54,342 nt of DNA from Clostridia bacterium (GCA_017536445.1 JAFXHJ010000011.1:1-54342), one strand, 5' to 3'. Shown: positions 14,383 to 24,895, numbered from the stretch's first letter. Notes: a model not told the origin generated them from the sequence alone. Numbers and translations: made by a program.

Positions 14383-15855
14383 ATGACAGTAAAGGAGTTA
14401 ATAAGATTATTAGATAATAATGGTGGCGTTACAAAAACAGTAGTATATGAGAATACAAATGATGTGGAAATTAAGGATATAACATACAATTCTAAAGCGG
14501 CTACTAAAGATTCTGTGTTTTTTGTAAAAGGCGCTAACTTTAAAGTGGAATATATAGAGGATGCAATAAATAGAGGAGCAATTCTTGTTGTAGCCGAAAA
14601 GGAATATGACATAGATAAAGCAGGGGTAATTGTTGTGCCTAATATTAGACGCGCAATGGTAGTGGCTGCAGAAGAATTCTTTGGTAAAGCGTATAGCAAA
14701 ATAAAAATGGTTGGATTAACAGGTACAAAAGGTAAAACAACCACAGCAACATATATACACAATATATTAAATCTAGAAAAGGGTGAAAGAACAGCACTTT
14801 TATCTACAATAGAAACATATACTGGTAAAAGATGCGAAGAGTCCCATTTGTCTACACCGGAAGCTATAGAATTACAAAGATATATAGCAGAATCTGTAGA
14901 ATCGGATTTGGAATATCTTGTTATGGAAGTTTCATCTCAAGCAACTAAAACAGAAAGAATATTAAATACTGAGTATGATATAGGAATGTTCTTAAATATT
15001 TCTGAAGACCATATAAGCCCAGCAGAGCATCCAAATTTTAATGATTACTTAAATTCAAAATTGGAATTTTTGAAGAAATGTAAAACTGTAATAGTTAATT
15101 ATGAAACAGATCAATTAGAAGCGGTTATGGATGCAGCAAAGAATGCAGAAAAATTAATAACATTTGGAAATGAAACGCTAAAAGATAAAGTAGAGGTGTA
15201 TTATACAAATGTACATAGAGAAAATGAATATCTTGTATTTGATCTTGTGGATAATGGGGATAAGACGACATTCAAAACTAGAATGATGGGGGATTTCAAC
15301 GTTCAAAACGCAACAGCTGCAATTATTACTGCAAGAATGCTTGGTGTTAAAGAGGAAAACATTCTAAAAGGAATTGAAATGACAACTGTATCTGGAAGAA
15401 TGAACGTATTTAGAAGAAATAACAAGACGGTTATAGTAGACTATGCACATAATAAATTAAGTTTTGAAAAATTCTTTGAAGCGGTAAAAAAAGATTATCC
15501 AAATTCTGAGATAGTTGCTTTGTTTGGAGCTCCAGGTGGAAAGGCTTATGGAAGAAGACAAGCTATGGCAGAAGTTGCAAGCAAATATGCAGATAAAATA
15601 TATTTAACAGCGGACGATCCGCAATTTGAAGTAGTTAAAGATATCTGTAAAGAACTTGCCACATATATAACAGTACCATATGAGATTATAGAAGATAGAA
15701 AGCAAGCTATAGAATATGCGTTTAGCAATATGAAAGAAGACGGTGTGCTATGTTTGCTTGCAAAAGGTGAAGATAGATATCAACAAGTAAAAGGACAACT
15801 TGAGGATTATGAATCGGATGTAGATATAGCTAAAAATATAACTAAAGAGGTATAA
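14383..15855 (+). CDS. murE: MurE-type UDP-MurNAc-tripeptide ligase
   Basis: A 490-residue ATP-dependent Mur ligase that adds the third amino acid of the peptidoglycan stem peptide in the cytosol. The ATP loop is LTGTKGKTTTATYIH; STPEAIELQ and MEVSSQATKTER follow; the C-terminal domain has VDYAHNKLSFEKF and LLAKGEDRYQ. In the amino-acid-selecting region it reads LTADDPQFE, not the DNPR of meso-diaminopimelate-adding enzymes. DDP-type motifs occur in L-lysine-type MurE of lactic acid bacteria, and the preceding GAPGGKAYGRR also resembles that branch. Specificity for L-Lys or another diamino acid is therefore an inference; a MurE-like paralogue is the alternative. A CPBP protease gene follows after 7 bases. 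Confidence 0.85.
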   Translation: MTVKELIRLLDNNGGVTKTVVYENTNDVEIKDITYNSKAATKDSVFFVKGANFKVEYIEDAINRGAILVVAEKEYDIDKAGVIVVPNIRRAMVVAAEEFFGKAYSKIKMVGLTGTKGKTTTATYIHNILNLEKGERTALLSTIETYTGKRCEESHLSTPEAIELQRYIAESVESDLEYLVMEVSSQATKTERILNTEYDIGMFLNISEDHISPAEHPNFNDYLNSKLEFLKKCKTVIVNYETDQLEAVMDAAKNAEKLITFGNETLKDKVEVYYTNVHRENEYLVFDLVDNGDKTTFKTRMMGDFNVQNATAAIITARMLGVKEENILKGIEMTTVSGRMNVFRRNNKTVIVDYAHNKLSFEKFFEAVKKDYPNSEIVALFGAPGGKAYGRRQAMAEVASKYADKIYLTADDPQFEVVKDICKELATYITVPYEIIEDRKQAIEYAFSNMKEDGVLCLLAKGEDRYQQVKGQLEDYESDVDIAKNITKEV

Positions 15856-15862
15856 CGTTATA

Positions 15863-16867
15863 ATGGATAAGGATATAAGAATTAAAAAAGGGCTTTTTGT
15901 TATAATGACAGCCCAACTAATATTTTTAATAACAATATTTTGTGAAATTAAAAAGATGCTAGGAGATGTAAATGTAGATAAATTGGGATTCTCTATATTT
16001 ATAATGGTAATATTATATTTTATATTGTTATGTGACAAAGTAAAATATACCAAGAAGTATTTTTTGACCGGTAATGTAATTCTATTTTTACTAATTCCAT
16101 TAGTCGTATTTAGAATATTAACAATAATAAACATATTATTATTAATATTTGTAAAGCAAGAAAAAAGAGAAAAGTTAAATTTTAAGGAGGCCGTAAAGCA
16201 GCTTTCTGTTGAAAAGAAAAGTACTAATATAAAACAATGGATATTAATGCTAATACTTCTTGTTATATACTTTGGACAGAACTTTATAAAAGCAGAATGG
16301 CTAGAGACTTTATCACCTATAATGTTGCTAATATATGCGATAGGTTTGCATGTTGTTTTAATGGCTTTAGCGATATGGACATTTTTTGATGAGATTAAAG
16401 AGGGAACAAAGAAAATAGCAAAAAACTTTAGATTAACAGGAAGATATATGCTAAAATTATTAGTTTGGATGCTAATTGCACTTGCTATAGCTACAGCGGT
16501 ATCTACATTAATAACAAGGAAAAGCCAATCGGTGAACCAACAAACAATAGAAAGCTTACCATTATATATAACAATACCGCTTGCAGTAATATGGGCGCCG
16601 TTTGTCGAAGAAACCGTGTTTAGAGGAACATTTAAGAAGATAATTAAGCATAAGCTGCTATTTATTATAATTTCAGGTAGTGTGTTTGGCATAATGCATG
16701 CATTAGGAGAGGCTACGCTTGTAATAGCGCTCGCAACTGCATTGCCATATGCGGCTCTGGGAATGGCGTTTGCATATTCGTATGCAAGAACAAACAATTT
16801 GGCAATAAACATACTATTCCATTTGCTATATAATTCAATAGCGGTGTTGGTATCAACTCTTAAATAA
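15863..16867 (+). CDS. CPBP-family intramembrane glutamic protease
   Basis: A 334-residue polytopic membrane protein (about eight hydrophobic helices) of the CPBP/Abi family, which includes CAAX-type proteases and bacteriocin-immunity proteins. Catalytic motif 1 is FVEETVFRG (E249, E250, R254), motif 2 is FGIMHALGE, and the C-terminal motif is NILFHLLYNS. It follows the Mur ligase by 7 bases and is probably cotranscribed, which places it with envelope functions; its substrate is unknown. A cytoplasmic loop rich in Lys (about 95-125) precedes the protease core. Confidence 0.88.
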   Translation: MDKDIRIKKGLFVIMTAQLIFLITIFCEIKKMLGDVNVDKLGFSIFIMVILYFILLCDKVKYTKKYFLTGNVILFLLIPLVVFRILTIINILLLIFVKQEKREKLNFKEAVKQLSVEKKSTNIKQWILMLILLVIYFGQNFIKAEWLETLSPIMLLIYAIGLHVVLMALAIWTFFDEIKEGTKKIAKNFRLTGRYMLKLLVWMLIALAIATAVSTLITRKSQSVNQQTIESLPLYITIPLAVIWAPFVEETVFRGTFKKIIKHKLLFIIISGSVFGIMHALGEATLVIALATALPYAALGMAFAYSYARTNNLAINILFHLLYNSIAVLVSTLK

Positions 16868-16888
16868 TAAATATAAAAGAATTAATGA

Positions 16889-16922
16889 AACAAAAGTAGA
16901 GATAAATCTGCTTTTGTTTTTT
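16889..16922 (+). terminator. Terminator after the CPBP protease
   Basis: AACAAAAGTAGA (16889-16900) pairs with TCTGCTTTTGTT (16907-16918), with one G-U, and is followed by T residues. Confidence 0.75.
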
Positions 16923-16951
16923 GTATATACATATAAAATAAATATCACTAC

Positions 16952-16980
16952 TTGACATAATCTTAAACTTGCGCTAAAAT
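16952..16980 (+). promoter_or_regulatory. typA promoter
   Basis: TTGACA (16952-16957), a 17-base spacer and TAAAAT (16975-16980), 34 bases before the typA start. Confidence 0.75.
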
Positions 16981-17014
16981 ATTAAATTAGAGTTTTAATG
17001 AAAGAAGGAAATTT

Positions 17015-18826
17015 ATGAAAAATATAAGAAACGTTGCTATTATAGCTCACGTTGACCATGGTAAAACAACGTTAGTAGATAGCTTATTACATCAAAGTGG
17101 AATATTTAGAGATAACGAAGTTGTATCAGAAAGAGTAATGGACTCTGGAGATATCGAAAAAGAAAGAGGAATAACAATCTTATCTAAAAATACATCAGTT
17201 GTGCACAATGGAGTAAAGATTAATATAGTAGATACTCCAGGACACGCAGATTTCGGTGGAGAAGTTGAACGTGTACTTAAGATGGTAGATGGTGTACTTT
17301 TAGTTGTTGATGCGTTCGATGGACCAATGCCTCAAACAAGATTTGTATTAAGCAAAGCATTATCATTAAATATTATGCCTATCGTTGTAATAAATAAAAT
17401 AGATAGACCGGGTGCAAGACCAACTGAAGTTCTAGACGAAGTATTAGAACTATTCATGGATCTTAATGCAAATGATGATCAATTAAACTTCCCAGTAGTT
17501 TATGCTTCTGGTAAGAGTGGATTTGCTAAGTATAATGTAGAAGATACAAATGATAATATGGTACCTATATTCGAAACAATAATTAAATATGTTCCAGAAC
17601 CATCTGGAAGTAAAGATGAACCATTACAATTATTAGTATCTAACATAGACTATGATGATTATACAGGAAGAATAGGTGTAGGTAGAATAGAACGTGGCGT
17701 AATTCACGCTGGAGAACAAGTTGCACTTTGCAAAAAAGATGGAAGTGTACAAAATGTTAAAATAGGTAAAGTATATACATATATGGGACTTAAGAGAACA
17801 GAAGTAGAATCTGCAGAATGTGGAGAAATAGTTTCTGTAACTGGTGTCACTGGAATAAACATTGGTGAAACAATAGCCGATGTAAATAATCCAGAAGCAG
17901 TTCCATTTGTAGATATAGACGAACCAACAGTTTGTATGACATTTAGCGTAAATAATGGACCTTTTGCAGGTAAAGAAGGTAAATATATTACTTCTAGACA
18001 TATTAGAGATAGATTATTCAAAGAAGTTGAAACAAATGTATCTTTAAGAGTAGAAGAAACAGATACTCCAGATGCATTCAAAGTATATGGACGTGGAGAA
18101 CTTCATCTTTCAATACTTATTGAAAATATGAGAAGAGAAGGATTTGAATTATTAGTTTCTAAACCAACAGCTATTAGTAAAATAATAGATGGTGTAAAAT
18201 GTGAGCCTATGGAAGTTGCAACAATAGATGTACCAGATGAGTATGTTGGTGTTGTTATGGAAAAAATGGGTAACAGAAAAGGTGAAATGACTAATATGGG
18301 ACCTTGCCCAACACAAGTTGGATATACAAGATTAGAGTTCAAGATTCCATCTAGAGGACTTATTGGTTATAGAAGTGAAATACTTACAGATACTAAAGGT
18401 CTTGGAGTATTAAATAGCATATTTGCAGGATTTGAACCAGACAGAGGTGAAGTTGTAACAAGAACACACGGAACAATTATAGCTTATGAACAGGGTAAAT
18501 CTACAACTTATGGATTATACAATGCACAAGAAAGAGCAACTCTATTTATTGGAGCTGGTACTGAAGTGTATATTGGTATGATAGTTGGAGAAAACTCAAG
18601 AAGTGAAGATATGATAGTTAACGTATGTAAAGAAAAACACTTAACAAATACAAGAGCTTCTGGTAGTGATGATGCGTTAAAATTAACACCACATAAAGTA
18701 CTTTCTCTAGAACAATCATTAGAATTTATAGCTGATGATGAACTGGTTGAAGTTACACCAGAAAATATACGTTTAAGAAAGAAAATACTTGACCCAACAA
18801 AGAGATTAAGAGGAATTACAACTTAG
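17015..18826 (+). CDS. typA: Ribosome-associated GTPase TypA/BipA
   Basis: A full-length, 603-residue translational GTPase that aids 50S assembly and growth under stress. The G1 box is [19 protein letters not shown], with [19 protein letters not shown] and [10 protein letters not shown] (G4). EF-G-like domains III and V follow, then the BipA-specific C-terminal domain with [13 protein letters not shown] and [19 protein letters not shown]. It is monocistronic between a good promoter and a strong terminator; AGAAGGA is 8 bases upstream of the ATG. Confidence 0.97.
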   Translation: MKNIRNVAIIAHVDHGKTTLVDSLLHQSGIFRDNEVVSERVMDSGDIEKERGITILSKNTSVVHNGVKINIVDTPGHADFGGEVERVLKMVDGVLLVVDAFDGPMPQTRFVLSKALSLNIMPIVVINKIDRPGARPTEVLDEVLELFMDLNANDDQLNFPVVYASGKSGFAKYNVEDTNDNMVPIFETIIKYVPEPSGSKDEPLQLLVSNIDYDDYTGRIGVGRIERGVIHAGEQVALCKKDGSVQNVKIGKVYTYMGLKRTEVESAECGEIVSVTGVTGINIGETIADVNNPEAVPFVDIDEPTVCMTFSVNNGPFAGKEGKYITSRHIRDRLFKEVETNVSLRVEETDTPDAFKVYGRGELHLSILIENMRREGFELLVSKPTAISKIIDGVKCEPMEVATIDVPDEYVGVVMEKMGNRKGEMTNMGPCPTQVGYTRLEFKIPSRGLIGYRSEILTDTKGLGVLNSIFAGFEPDRGEVVTRTHGTIIAYEQGKSTTYGLYNAQERATLFIGAGTEVYIGMIVGENSRSEDMIVNVCKEKHLTNTRASGSDDALKLTPHKVLSLEQSLEFIADDELVEVTPENIRLRKKILDPTKRLRGITT

Positions 18827-18876
18827 TAGAAAAAAGTTAAATTAACAAATAATCAAATTAATAATAAAAGTAAAAA

Positions 18877-18905
18877 CAGCGGCAGAATTAACTGCCGCTG
18901 CTTTT
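18877..18905. terminator. Bidirectional terminator after typA
   Basis: CAGCGGCAG (18877-18885) and CTGCCGCTG (18892-18900) flank the loop AATTAA, with A residues before and T residues after. It serves typA and the reverse-strand gene at 18915. Confidence 0.85.
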
Positions 18906-18914
18906 TAAAGGGGA

Positions 18915-19259
18915 TTATACGAAAATCCAAGTGCGAAGCTTGGAAGTGTCGCTAACGGGAGCGATAGAGATTCTAAGTGGTTCGGGATTCGGGCATGAAA
19001 CGCGAATCATTTCAGAAATAAGAGAACCTCTTATGATGCCGCGGAATGGATGTTTACCACTGCCATACTCGATGATGAGTTTTACTTTTGCGTGGGAGTT
19101 TACAATTCCGCCGCCGATAGAATCTCTGATGACTTCAAACCATGCTCCTTTTTGATAAACCGGATTATCCGAACATTTTGTCGGATCAAATACGGTTAAC
19201 CGCACGTTGAAGTCACCCTCCTTGATAAGATTGGTGATTGCACAATTTCTATTTAGCAT
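18915..19259 (-). CDS. Hypothetical protein, about 114 residues, foreign-looking codon use
   Basis: Not recognised. The second of two close ATGs (19259, MLNRNCAITNLIKEGDFNV) is preferred because it sits 8 bases after AAGGAGG; the first (19265) is only 2 bases away. The predicted protein is mostly beta and soluble, with IIRDS/GGGIVNSHAKVKLIIEYG in the middle and a hydrophobic end (KLRTWIFV). Its codons (CGC, CGG, GCG, TCG) contrast with the AT-rich housekeeping genes around it. It has its own near-consensus promoter and shares the typA terminator, so it is a self-contained single-gene cassette. Confidence 0.6.
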   Translation of the reverse strand: MLNRNCAITNLIKEGDFNVRLTVFDPTKCSDNPVYQKGAWFEVIRDSIGGGIVNSHAKVKLIIEYGSGKHPFRGIIRGSLISEMIRVSCPNPEPLRISIAPVSDTSKLRTWIFV

Positions 19260-19312
19260 GTGCATGTCCTCCTTAAATTATTATAGATTTGATTCATACG
19301 AACCTAATAATA

Positions 19313-19341
19313 ATTATAACATATTTAGCATAAAAAGTCAA
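19313..19341 (-). promoter_or_regulatory. Promoter of the 18915-19259 gene
   Basis: On the reverse strand, TTGACT (19341-19336) and TATAAT (19318-19313) are separated by 17 bases. Confidence 0.75.
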
Positions 19342-19369
19342 TTATATAAGACAATAGTAAACATAACTA

Positions 19370-19397
19370 TTGAAAAGCAGAGTAAATGTGATATAAT
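19370..19397 (+). promoter_or_regulatory. Promoter of the GNAT gene
   Basis: TTGAAA (19370-19375), a 16-base spacer and TATAAT (19392-19397), divergent from the promoter at 19313-19341. Confidence 0.7.
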
Positions 19398-19429
19398 TTA
19401 CACATCCAAAATAAAAAGGAGTGACAAGT

Positions 19430-19897
19430 ATGATTATACGGACAAGACGGCTTGTTTTAAGACCGTTCAAAACGGAAGATGTGACATGGTACTATGATAT
19501 TATCAAAAACACGGATATGGTAAGTAGACTTAAAAGCCTTAACGCGAAGGATGAAGATGAAGCTGCGAGCCATATTGCTATCTTTGAAAATGGGGATTTC
19601 AAGAACGATTTTTATTGTGTGATTACAGACAAAAGGAAAAATGTTTTGGGATTCATTATTGCAGTGCGGCTAACCAGAATGACGATGGATGTTTCATATT
19701 TTTTAAAAGAGGAATATCGTCACAATGGCTATATGCAAGAGGCTCTTGCGGCAGTTACTGAAGCTATCCGCGATGACAATCCTTTGGCAAGAATAAGACT
19801 CGAGATAGAAAAGGATAATATCCCTTCTCTTAACATTGCTAAAAGAATGTCTGCAATAATGCAGGATAAAGGTGATAAATTCATGTGTTACATCTAA
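19430..19897 (+). CDS. GNAT-family N-acetyltransferase (RimJ/RimL-like)
   Basis: A 155-residue acetyl-CoA-dependent N-acetyltransferase. The ATG at 19430 is used because AAGGAG lies 8 bases upstream; the GTG at 19421 overlaps that site. The N-terminus IIRTRRLVLRPFKTEDVTWY is typical of the RimJ/RimL/SpeG type. The acetyl-CoA loop appears as EEYRHNGYMQEALAAVTEAI, in which the usual GxG element is reduced to HNGYM, and EKDNIPSLNIAKRM follows as the last motif. The substrate is unknown: protein N-termini, a small amine or an antibiotic are all possible. Codon use is richer in G and C than the str operon downstream. It is monocistronic with its own promoter and terminator, divergent from the 18915 gene. 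Confidence 0.85.
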   Translation: MIIRTRRLVLRPFKTEDVTWYYDIIKNTDMVSRLKSLNAKDEDEAASHIAIFENGDFKNDFYCVITDKRKNVLGFIIAVRLTRMTMDVSYFLKEEYRHNGYMQEALAAVTEAIRDDNPLARIRLEIEKDNIPSLNIAKRMSAIMQDKGDKFMCYI

Positions 19898-19901
19898 AAA
19901 T

Positions 19902-19935
19902 AGGACTTCTGATATAAATATCAGAGGTCCTTTTG
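19902..19935 (+). terminator. Terminator after the GNAT gene
   Basis: AGGACTTCTGATA (19902-19914) pairs with TATCAGAGGTCCT (19919-19931), with one G-U, and is followed by TTTGTTT. Confidence 0.8.
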
Positions 19936-19997
19936 TTTATGTAAACACTATGTGCGAGAAATCAATATAAATTTGTAACAAAAATGTAACAAAAATA

Positions 19998-20058
19998 TTG
20001 ACTAAAAAGGCCTTAAATGATATAATGATTAAGCGTATTTGTGGATGTTGCAATTCAC
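19998..20058 (+). promoter_or_regulatory. str operon promoter and leader hairpin
   Basis: TTGACT (19998-20003), a 17-base spacer and TATAAT (20021-20026). In the leader, GTGGAT (20041-20046) pairs with ATTCAC (20053-20058) around the loop GTTGCA, a possible regulatory hairpin ahead of rpsL. Confidence 0.65.
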
Positions 20059-20089
20059 GCATTAATTTATAACAAGGAGGTGAAGTCAA

Positions 20090-20503
20090 GTGCCAACATT
20101 TGCGCAATTAGTAAGAAAAGGAAGACATGATAAAACTACAAAATCTAAATCACCAGCTCTTCAAAGAGGATTAAACTCTAGAAAGAAGAAAGTAACAAAC
20201 GTTTCTTCTCCACAAAAGAGAGGTGTTTGTACAGTAGTTAAAACACAAACTCCTAAAAAGCCTAACTCAGCGTTAAGAAAAGTAGCCAGAGTTAAACTTA
20301 CAAATGGTATGGAAGTTTCTGCATATATTCCAGGAATCGGACATAACCTACAAGAACACAGCGTTGTTCTAATCAGAGGAGGAAGAGTAAAAGATCTTCC
20401 AGGTGTTAGATACCACATAGTTAGAGGTGTACTAGATACAGCTGGTGTTGCTGGTAGAGTACAAGCTAAATCTAAATATGGAGCAAAGAAAGCAAAAAAA
20501 TAA
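20090..20503 (+). CDS. rpsL: 30S ribosomal protein S12
   Basis: A 137-residue S12 of the decoding centre. It starts at GTG 20090 after [41 protein letters not shown] and [19 protein letters not shown] are classic, and the Lys residues associated with streptomycin sensitivity (KKPNS and RVKDLPG) are unchanged. It is the first gene of the str operon, which here begins with its own promoter after the GNAT gene; no rpoB/rpoC or rplGB-like gene precedes it. Confidence 0.98.
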   Translation: MPTFAQLVRKGRHDKTTKSKSPALQRGLNSRKKKVTNVSSPQKRGVCTVVKTQTPKKPNSALRKVARVKLTNGMEVSAYIPGIGHNLQEHSVVLIRGGRVKDLPGVRYHIVRGVLDTAGVAGRVQAKSKYGAKKAKK

Positions 20504-20513
20504 TCTAACATAA

Positions 20514-21062
<549 letters not shown>

Positions 21063-21083
21063 ACCAAGGATAGGAGGAAGTTT

Positions 21084-23168
21084 ATGGCAGGTAGAGAATA
21101 TCCTCTTGAGAGGACAAGAAATATCGGTATCATGGCTCACATCGATGCTGGTAAAACAACTACTACTGAAAGAATACTATTCTATACAGGTAAAACACAC
21201 AAATTAGGAGAAACTCACGATGGTGGAGCTACAATGGACTGGATGGCTCAAGAACAAGAAAGAGGTATCACAATTACTTCTGCAGCAACAACTTGTTTCT
21301 GGAACAACAACAGAATAAACATTATAGATACTCCAGGACACGTTGACTTTACAATCGAAGTTGAAAGATCTCTAAGAGTACTTGACGGTTCAGTTACAGT
21401 ACTATGTGCTAAAGGTGGTGTACAACCACAATCCGAAACTGTATGGAGACAAGCAAACAAATATAAAGTACCAAGAATGATATACGTTAACAAAATGGAT
21501 ATCATGGGTGCAGATTTCTACAAATGTGTAGAACAATTAAGAACAAGACTTAAAGCTAACGCAGTACCAATTCAATTACCAATAGGTAAAGAAGATAACT
21601 TCAAAGGTATTGTAGACTTAGTAGAAATGAAAGCTTATGTATATTATGATGAATTAGGTAAAGATATAAGATGTGAAGAAATTCCAGCTGATATGGTTGC
21701 CGATGCTGAAAAATATAGAGCTGAATTACTTGATCATATAGCTGAGTTCGACGAAGAAATTATGATGAAATATCTTGAAGGCGAAGAACTTACTATAGAT
21801 GAAATCAAGAAATGTATAAGAGAGTCAACAATCCAAAACAAGATGGTTGCAGTAACTTGTGGTACATCTTACAAAAACAAAGGTGTTCAAAAGCTACTTG
21901 ATGCTATAGTTGACTATATGCCATCACCACTTGATGTTGAACAAATTAAAGGTGTAAATGAAAACGGAGAAGAAGAAGAAAGACCATCTTCTGATTCAGA
22001 ACCATTTGCAGCACTTGCATTTAAGATTGCAACAGATCCATTCGTTGGAAAACTTACATTCTTTAGAGTATACTCTGGAACACTAGAAGCTGGTTCATAT
22101 GTATACAATGCAAACAAAGGCAAGAAAGAAAGAATTGGTAGAATTCTTCAAATGCACTCAAATGAAAGAAAAGATATAGATAAAGTTTACGCTGGAGATA
22201 TCGCTGCAGCAGTTGGACTTAAAGAAGTATTTACAGGTGATTCATTATGTGATGAAAAACATCCAGTAATACTTGAATCTATTGAATTCCCAGACCCAGT
22301 TATTAGTATCGCTATTGAACCTAAATCAAAAGCAGACCAAGAAAAAATGGGTATAGCATTATCTAAACTTGCTGAAGAAGATCCATCATTTAAAACATAT
22401 ACTGATGGTGAAACTGGTCAAACAATAATTGCTGGTATGGGTGAACTTCACCTAGACATAATAGTAGATAGATTAAAACGTGAATTCCACGTTGAAGCCA
22501 ATGTAGGTAAACCACAAGTTGCTTACAAAGAAACTATTAAGAAACCAGTAAGAGTAGAAGGTAAATTTATTAGACAATCTGGTGGTAAAGGACAATATGG
22601 TCATGTATGGCTAGAAGTTGAACCACAAGAAGCTGGTAAAGGTTACTCATTCGAATCTAAAATCGTTGGTGGTGTTGTTCCTAAGGAATACGTTAAACCA
22701 ACTGATGAAGGTATAAGAGATGCAATGAAGAGCGGTATACTTGCTGGTTACCCAGTTGTTGACGTTAAAGTTGCTCTTGTTGATGGTTCATACCACGATG
22801 TTGACTCATCAGAAGCAGCCTTCAAAGTAGCAGGTTCTATGGCGTTTAAAGAAGCTTGCCGTCAAGGTGGAGCAGTATTACTTGAACCAATCATGAAAGT
22901 TGATGTAATAGTTCCTGAAGAATACATGGGTGATGTTATAGGTGACATCAACTCAAGACGTGGAAGACTAGAAGGTATGGAAGCAGATGCTGGAACTCAA
23001 ACAATCCACTCATTTGTGCCATTATCTGAAATGTTCGGATACGCAACAGACTTAAGAAGTAAAACTCAAGGTAGAGGTGTTTACTCAATGGAACCAAGTC
23101 ATTATGAAGAAGTTCCAAAATCAGTACATGAAGCTATCGTTGGCGCAAGAGCTAAAAGAGAAGAATAA
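21084..23168 (+). CDS. fusA: Elongation factor G
   Basis: A 694-residue EF-G, the GTPase that drives ribosomal translocation. The G1 box is [19 protein letters not shown], with [28 protein letters not shown] and [10 protein letters not shown]. Domain IV carries [18 protein letters not shown]. Length and motifs are canonical. It is the third gene of the str operon, with a GGAGG site 7 bases before the ATG. Confidence 0.98.
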   Translation: MAGREYPLERTRNIGIMAHIDAGKTTTTERILFYTGKTHKLGETHDGGATMDWMAQEQERGITITSAATTCFWNNNRINIIDTPGHVDFTIEVERSLRVLDGSVTVLCAKGGVQPQSETVWRQANKYKVPRMIYVNKMDIMGADFYKCVEQLRTRLKANAVPIQLPIGKEDNFKGIVDLVEMKAYVYYDELGKDIRCEEIPADMVADAEKYRAELLDHIAEFDEEIMMKYLEGEELTIDEIKKCIRESTIQNKMVAVTCGTSYKNKGVQKLLDAIVDYMPSPLDVEQIKGVNENGEEEERPSSDSEPFAALAFKIATDPFVGKLTFFRVYSGTLEAGSYVYNANKGKKERIGRILQMHSNERKDIDKVYAGDIAAAVGLKEVFTGDSLCDEKHPVILESIEFPDPVISIAIEPKSKADQEKMGIALSKLAEEDPSFKTYTDGETGQTIIAGMGELHLDIIVDRLKREFHVEANVGKPQVAYKETIKKPVRVEGKFIRQSGGKGQYGHVWLEVEPQEAGKGYSFESKIVGGVVPKEYVKPTDEGIRDAMKSGILAGYPVVDVKVALVDGSYHDVDSSEAAFKVAGSMAFKEACRQGGAVLLEPIMKVDVIVPEEYMGDVIGDINSRRGRLEGMEADAGTQTIHSFVPLSEMFGYATDLRSKTQGRGVYSMEPSHYEEVPKSVHEAIVGARAKREE

Positions 23169-23191
23169 TTGTACTTAAAAAATTAGAAAAA

Positions 23192-23263
23192 ACGGTTAAT
23201 GACTTGCAAAATTAATTTTTGTGTAGTACAATGACCTTAAATAATGTGCAAACATTAACCGTT
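23192..23263 (+). promoter_or_regulatory. tuf promoter enclosed by an 11 bp inverted repeat
   Basis: AACGGTTAATG (23192-23202) and its exact complement CATTAACCGTT (23253-23263) flank a promoter made of TTGCAA (23205-23210), a 16-base spacer and TACAAT (23227-23232). The right arm would lie within the transcript, about 20-30 bases from the start. It gives tuf its own initiation between fusA and tuf. Confidence 0.6.
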
Positions 23264-23297
23264 AATTATATTTATAGAAAATAAGGAGGAATATAAA

Positions 23298-24500
23298 ATG
23301 GCAAAAGCTAAGTTCGAAAGAACAAAACCACATTGTAATGTTGGTACAATCGGTCACGTTGACCATGGTAAAACAACATTAACAGCAGCTATAACTAAAG
23401 TAGCAGCTTTAAACAATGGAGCAGAATTCAAAGCATATGATCAAATAGATAACGCTCCAGAAGAAAGAGCAAGAGGAATCACAATTTCTACTTCTCACGT
23501 TGAATATGAAACAGATAAGAGACACTACGCACACGTTGACTGCCCAGGACACGCTGACTATGTTAAAAACATGATCACTGGTGCTGCGCAAATGGATGGT
23601 GCAATACTAGTTGTTTCTGCAGCTGATGGTCCAATGCCACAAACTAAAGAACACATACTACTTGCTAGACAAGTTGGTGTTCCTTACATCGTAGTATTTA
23701 TGAACAAATGTGACCAAGTTGATGATCCAGAATTATTAGAATTAGTTGAAATGGACATTAGAGAATTATTAACTAAGTATGATTTCCCAGGAGATGATAC
23801 TCCAATAGTTAAAGGTTCAGCTCTTAAAGTTCTTGAATCTACATCAACAGATCCAAACGCACCTGAATATGCTCCAATCAAGGAATTATTAGATGCAGTT
23901 GATAGCTTTATTCCAGATCCAGAAAGAGATACAGATAAACCTTTCTTAATGCCTATCGAAGACGTATTCACAATCACTGGTCGTGGTACAGTTGTTACAG
24001 GTAGAGTTGAAAGAGGAACTCTTAAAGTTGGTGACGAAGTTGAAATCGTTGGTCTTGCTGACGAATCTAAGAAAACAGTTGTTACTGGTATCGAAATGTT
24101 CAGAAAATCTCTAGATAGCGCTGAATGCGGAGACAACGCTGGTGTTCTATTAAGAGGAATTCAAAGAAACGAAGTTGAAAGAGGTCAAGTTCTTGCTAAA
24201 CCAGGTTCTATAACACCTCATACTGAATTTGAAGCTGAAGTTTATATCCTAACTAAAGAAGAAGGTGGAAGACATACTCCATTCTTTAACGGATACAGAC
24301 CACAATTCTATTTCAGAACAACTGACGTTACAGGTATAATCGACCTTCCAAAGGATAAAGAAATGGTTATGCCAGGTGAAAACGTAACTATGAAGATTAA
24401 GTTAATAACTCCAATAGCTATTGAAAAAGGACTTAAATTCGCTATCCGTGAAGGTGGTAGAACAGTTGGTTCTGGTTCAGTATCTAACATAATTGCTTAA
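23298..24500 (+). CDS. tuf: Elongation factor Tu
   Basis: A 400-residue EF-Tu, the GTPase that delivers aminoacyl-tRNA. The N-terminus is [20 protein letters not shown], with [34 protein letters not shown] and NKCDQVDD. Domains II and III are full-length, including [12 protein letters not shown] and [25 protein letters not shown] site lies 8 bases before the ATG. The gene is separated from fusA by 129 bases with an internal promoter. Codon use is strongly biased, as expected for a highly expressed gene. Confidence 0.98.
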   Translation: MAKAKFERTKPHCNVGTIGHVDHGKTTLTAAITKVAALNNGAEFKAYDQIDNAPEERARGITISTSHVEYETDKRHYAHVDCPGHADYVKNMITGAAQMDGAILVVSAADGPMPQTKEHILLARQVGVPYIVVFMNKCDQVDDPELLELVEMDIRELLTKYDFPGDDTPIVKGSALKVLESTSTDPNAPEYAPIKELLDAVDSFIPDPERDTDKPFLMPIEDVFTITGRGTVVTGRVERGTLKVGDEVEIVGLADESKKTVVTGIEMFRKSLDSAECGDNAGVLLRGIQRNEVERGQVLAKPGSITPHTEFEAEVYILTKEEGGRHTPFFNGYRPQFYFRTTDVTGIIDLPKDKEMVMPGENVTMKIKLITPIAIEKGLKFAIREGGRTVGSGSVSNIIA

Positions 24501-24528
24501 TTTATATAGATATATGAATTTACACAAA

Positions 24529-24555
24529 AAACACATCGAAAGATGTGTTTTTTTG
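24529..24555 (+). terminator. tuf terminator
   Basis: AAACACATC (24529-24537) and GATGTGTTT (24542-24550) close a GAAA tetraloop, followed by a T run. Confidence 0.9.
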
Positions 24556-24622
24556 TCGTAATATGGTGTATAATAACGGAGTATAAAAACTTACTCTAAA
24601 AATAATTTTAAGGAGGACATAT

Positions 24623-24895
24623 ATGAACAAGTTTTTTACGGATACTGAGATGAACACATTACAAACTGCGCGTAAAAACGGTGGCATATTCCTTAAAATC
24701 TACGAAAGAGAACAACGGGTAGATGTACTCGTAACTGACGGAAATTTGGGGTATAAGCCATCCCAAACTTTTGACAGAATTCTTTCTTCAAAGATTAAGG
24801 AGGCTTATGCCAGTCAAAACGAATATCATGCAAAGTTTAAGGATGGTGTTTGCGAAGTTTCTCTTGCCTGGTTTATAGTCCACTTTGGCGATTGA
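24623..24895 (+). CDS. Small hypothetical protein, first of a tandem paralogue pair
   Basis: A 90-residue soluble protein of unknown function, paralogous to its neighbour at 24964. Shared features in order: a Phe at residue 5, L.T...NGG.FL.I near 13-26, V..L..DGN near 33-41, then T.D..LS.KI...YA. Here these read TARKNGGIFLKIYE and VDVLVTDGN. There is no signal peptide, transmembrane segment or catalytic-looking motif. AGGAGG lies 9 bases before the ATG. A TATAAT at 24569-24574 just after the tuf terminator may be its -10 element, but no good -35 is visible. Codon use is richer in G and C than tuf. Confidence 0.65.
   Translation: MNKFFTDTEMNTLQTARKNGGIFLKIYEREQRVDVLVTDGNLGYKPSQTFDRILSSKIKEAYASQNEYHAKFKDGVCEVSLAWFIVHFGD

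Noticed and set aside
15748-16812. Long reverse-strand open frame (354 codons) opposite the CPBP protease gene
   Set aside because: It has no ribosome binding site, is an exact shadow of a well-supported membrane protease gene, and its Ile/Asn/Ser-rich product is typical of antisense frames in AT-rich DNA.
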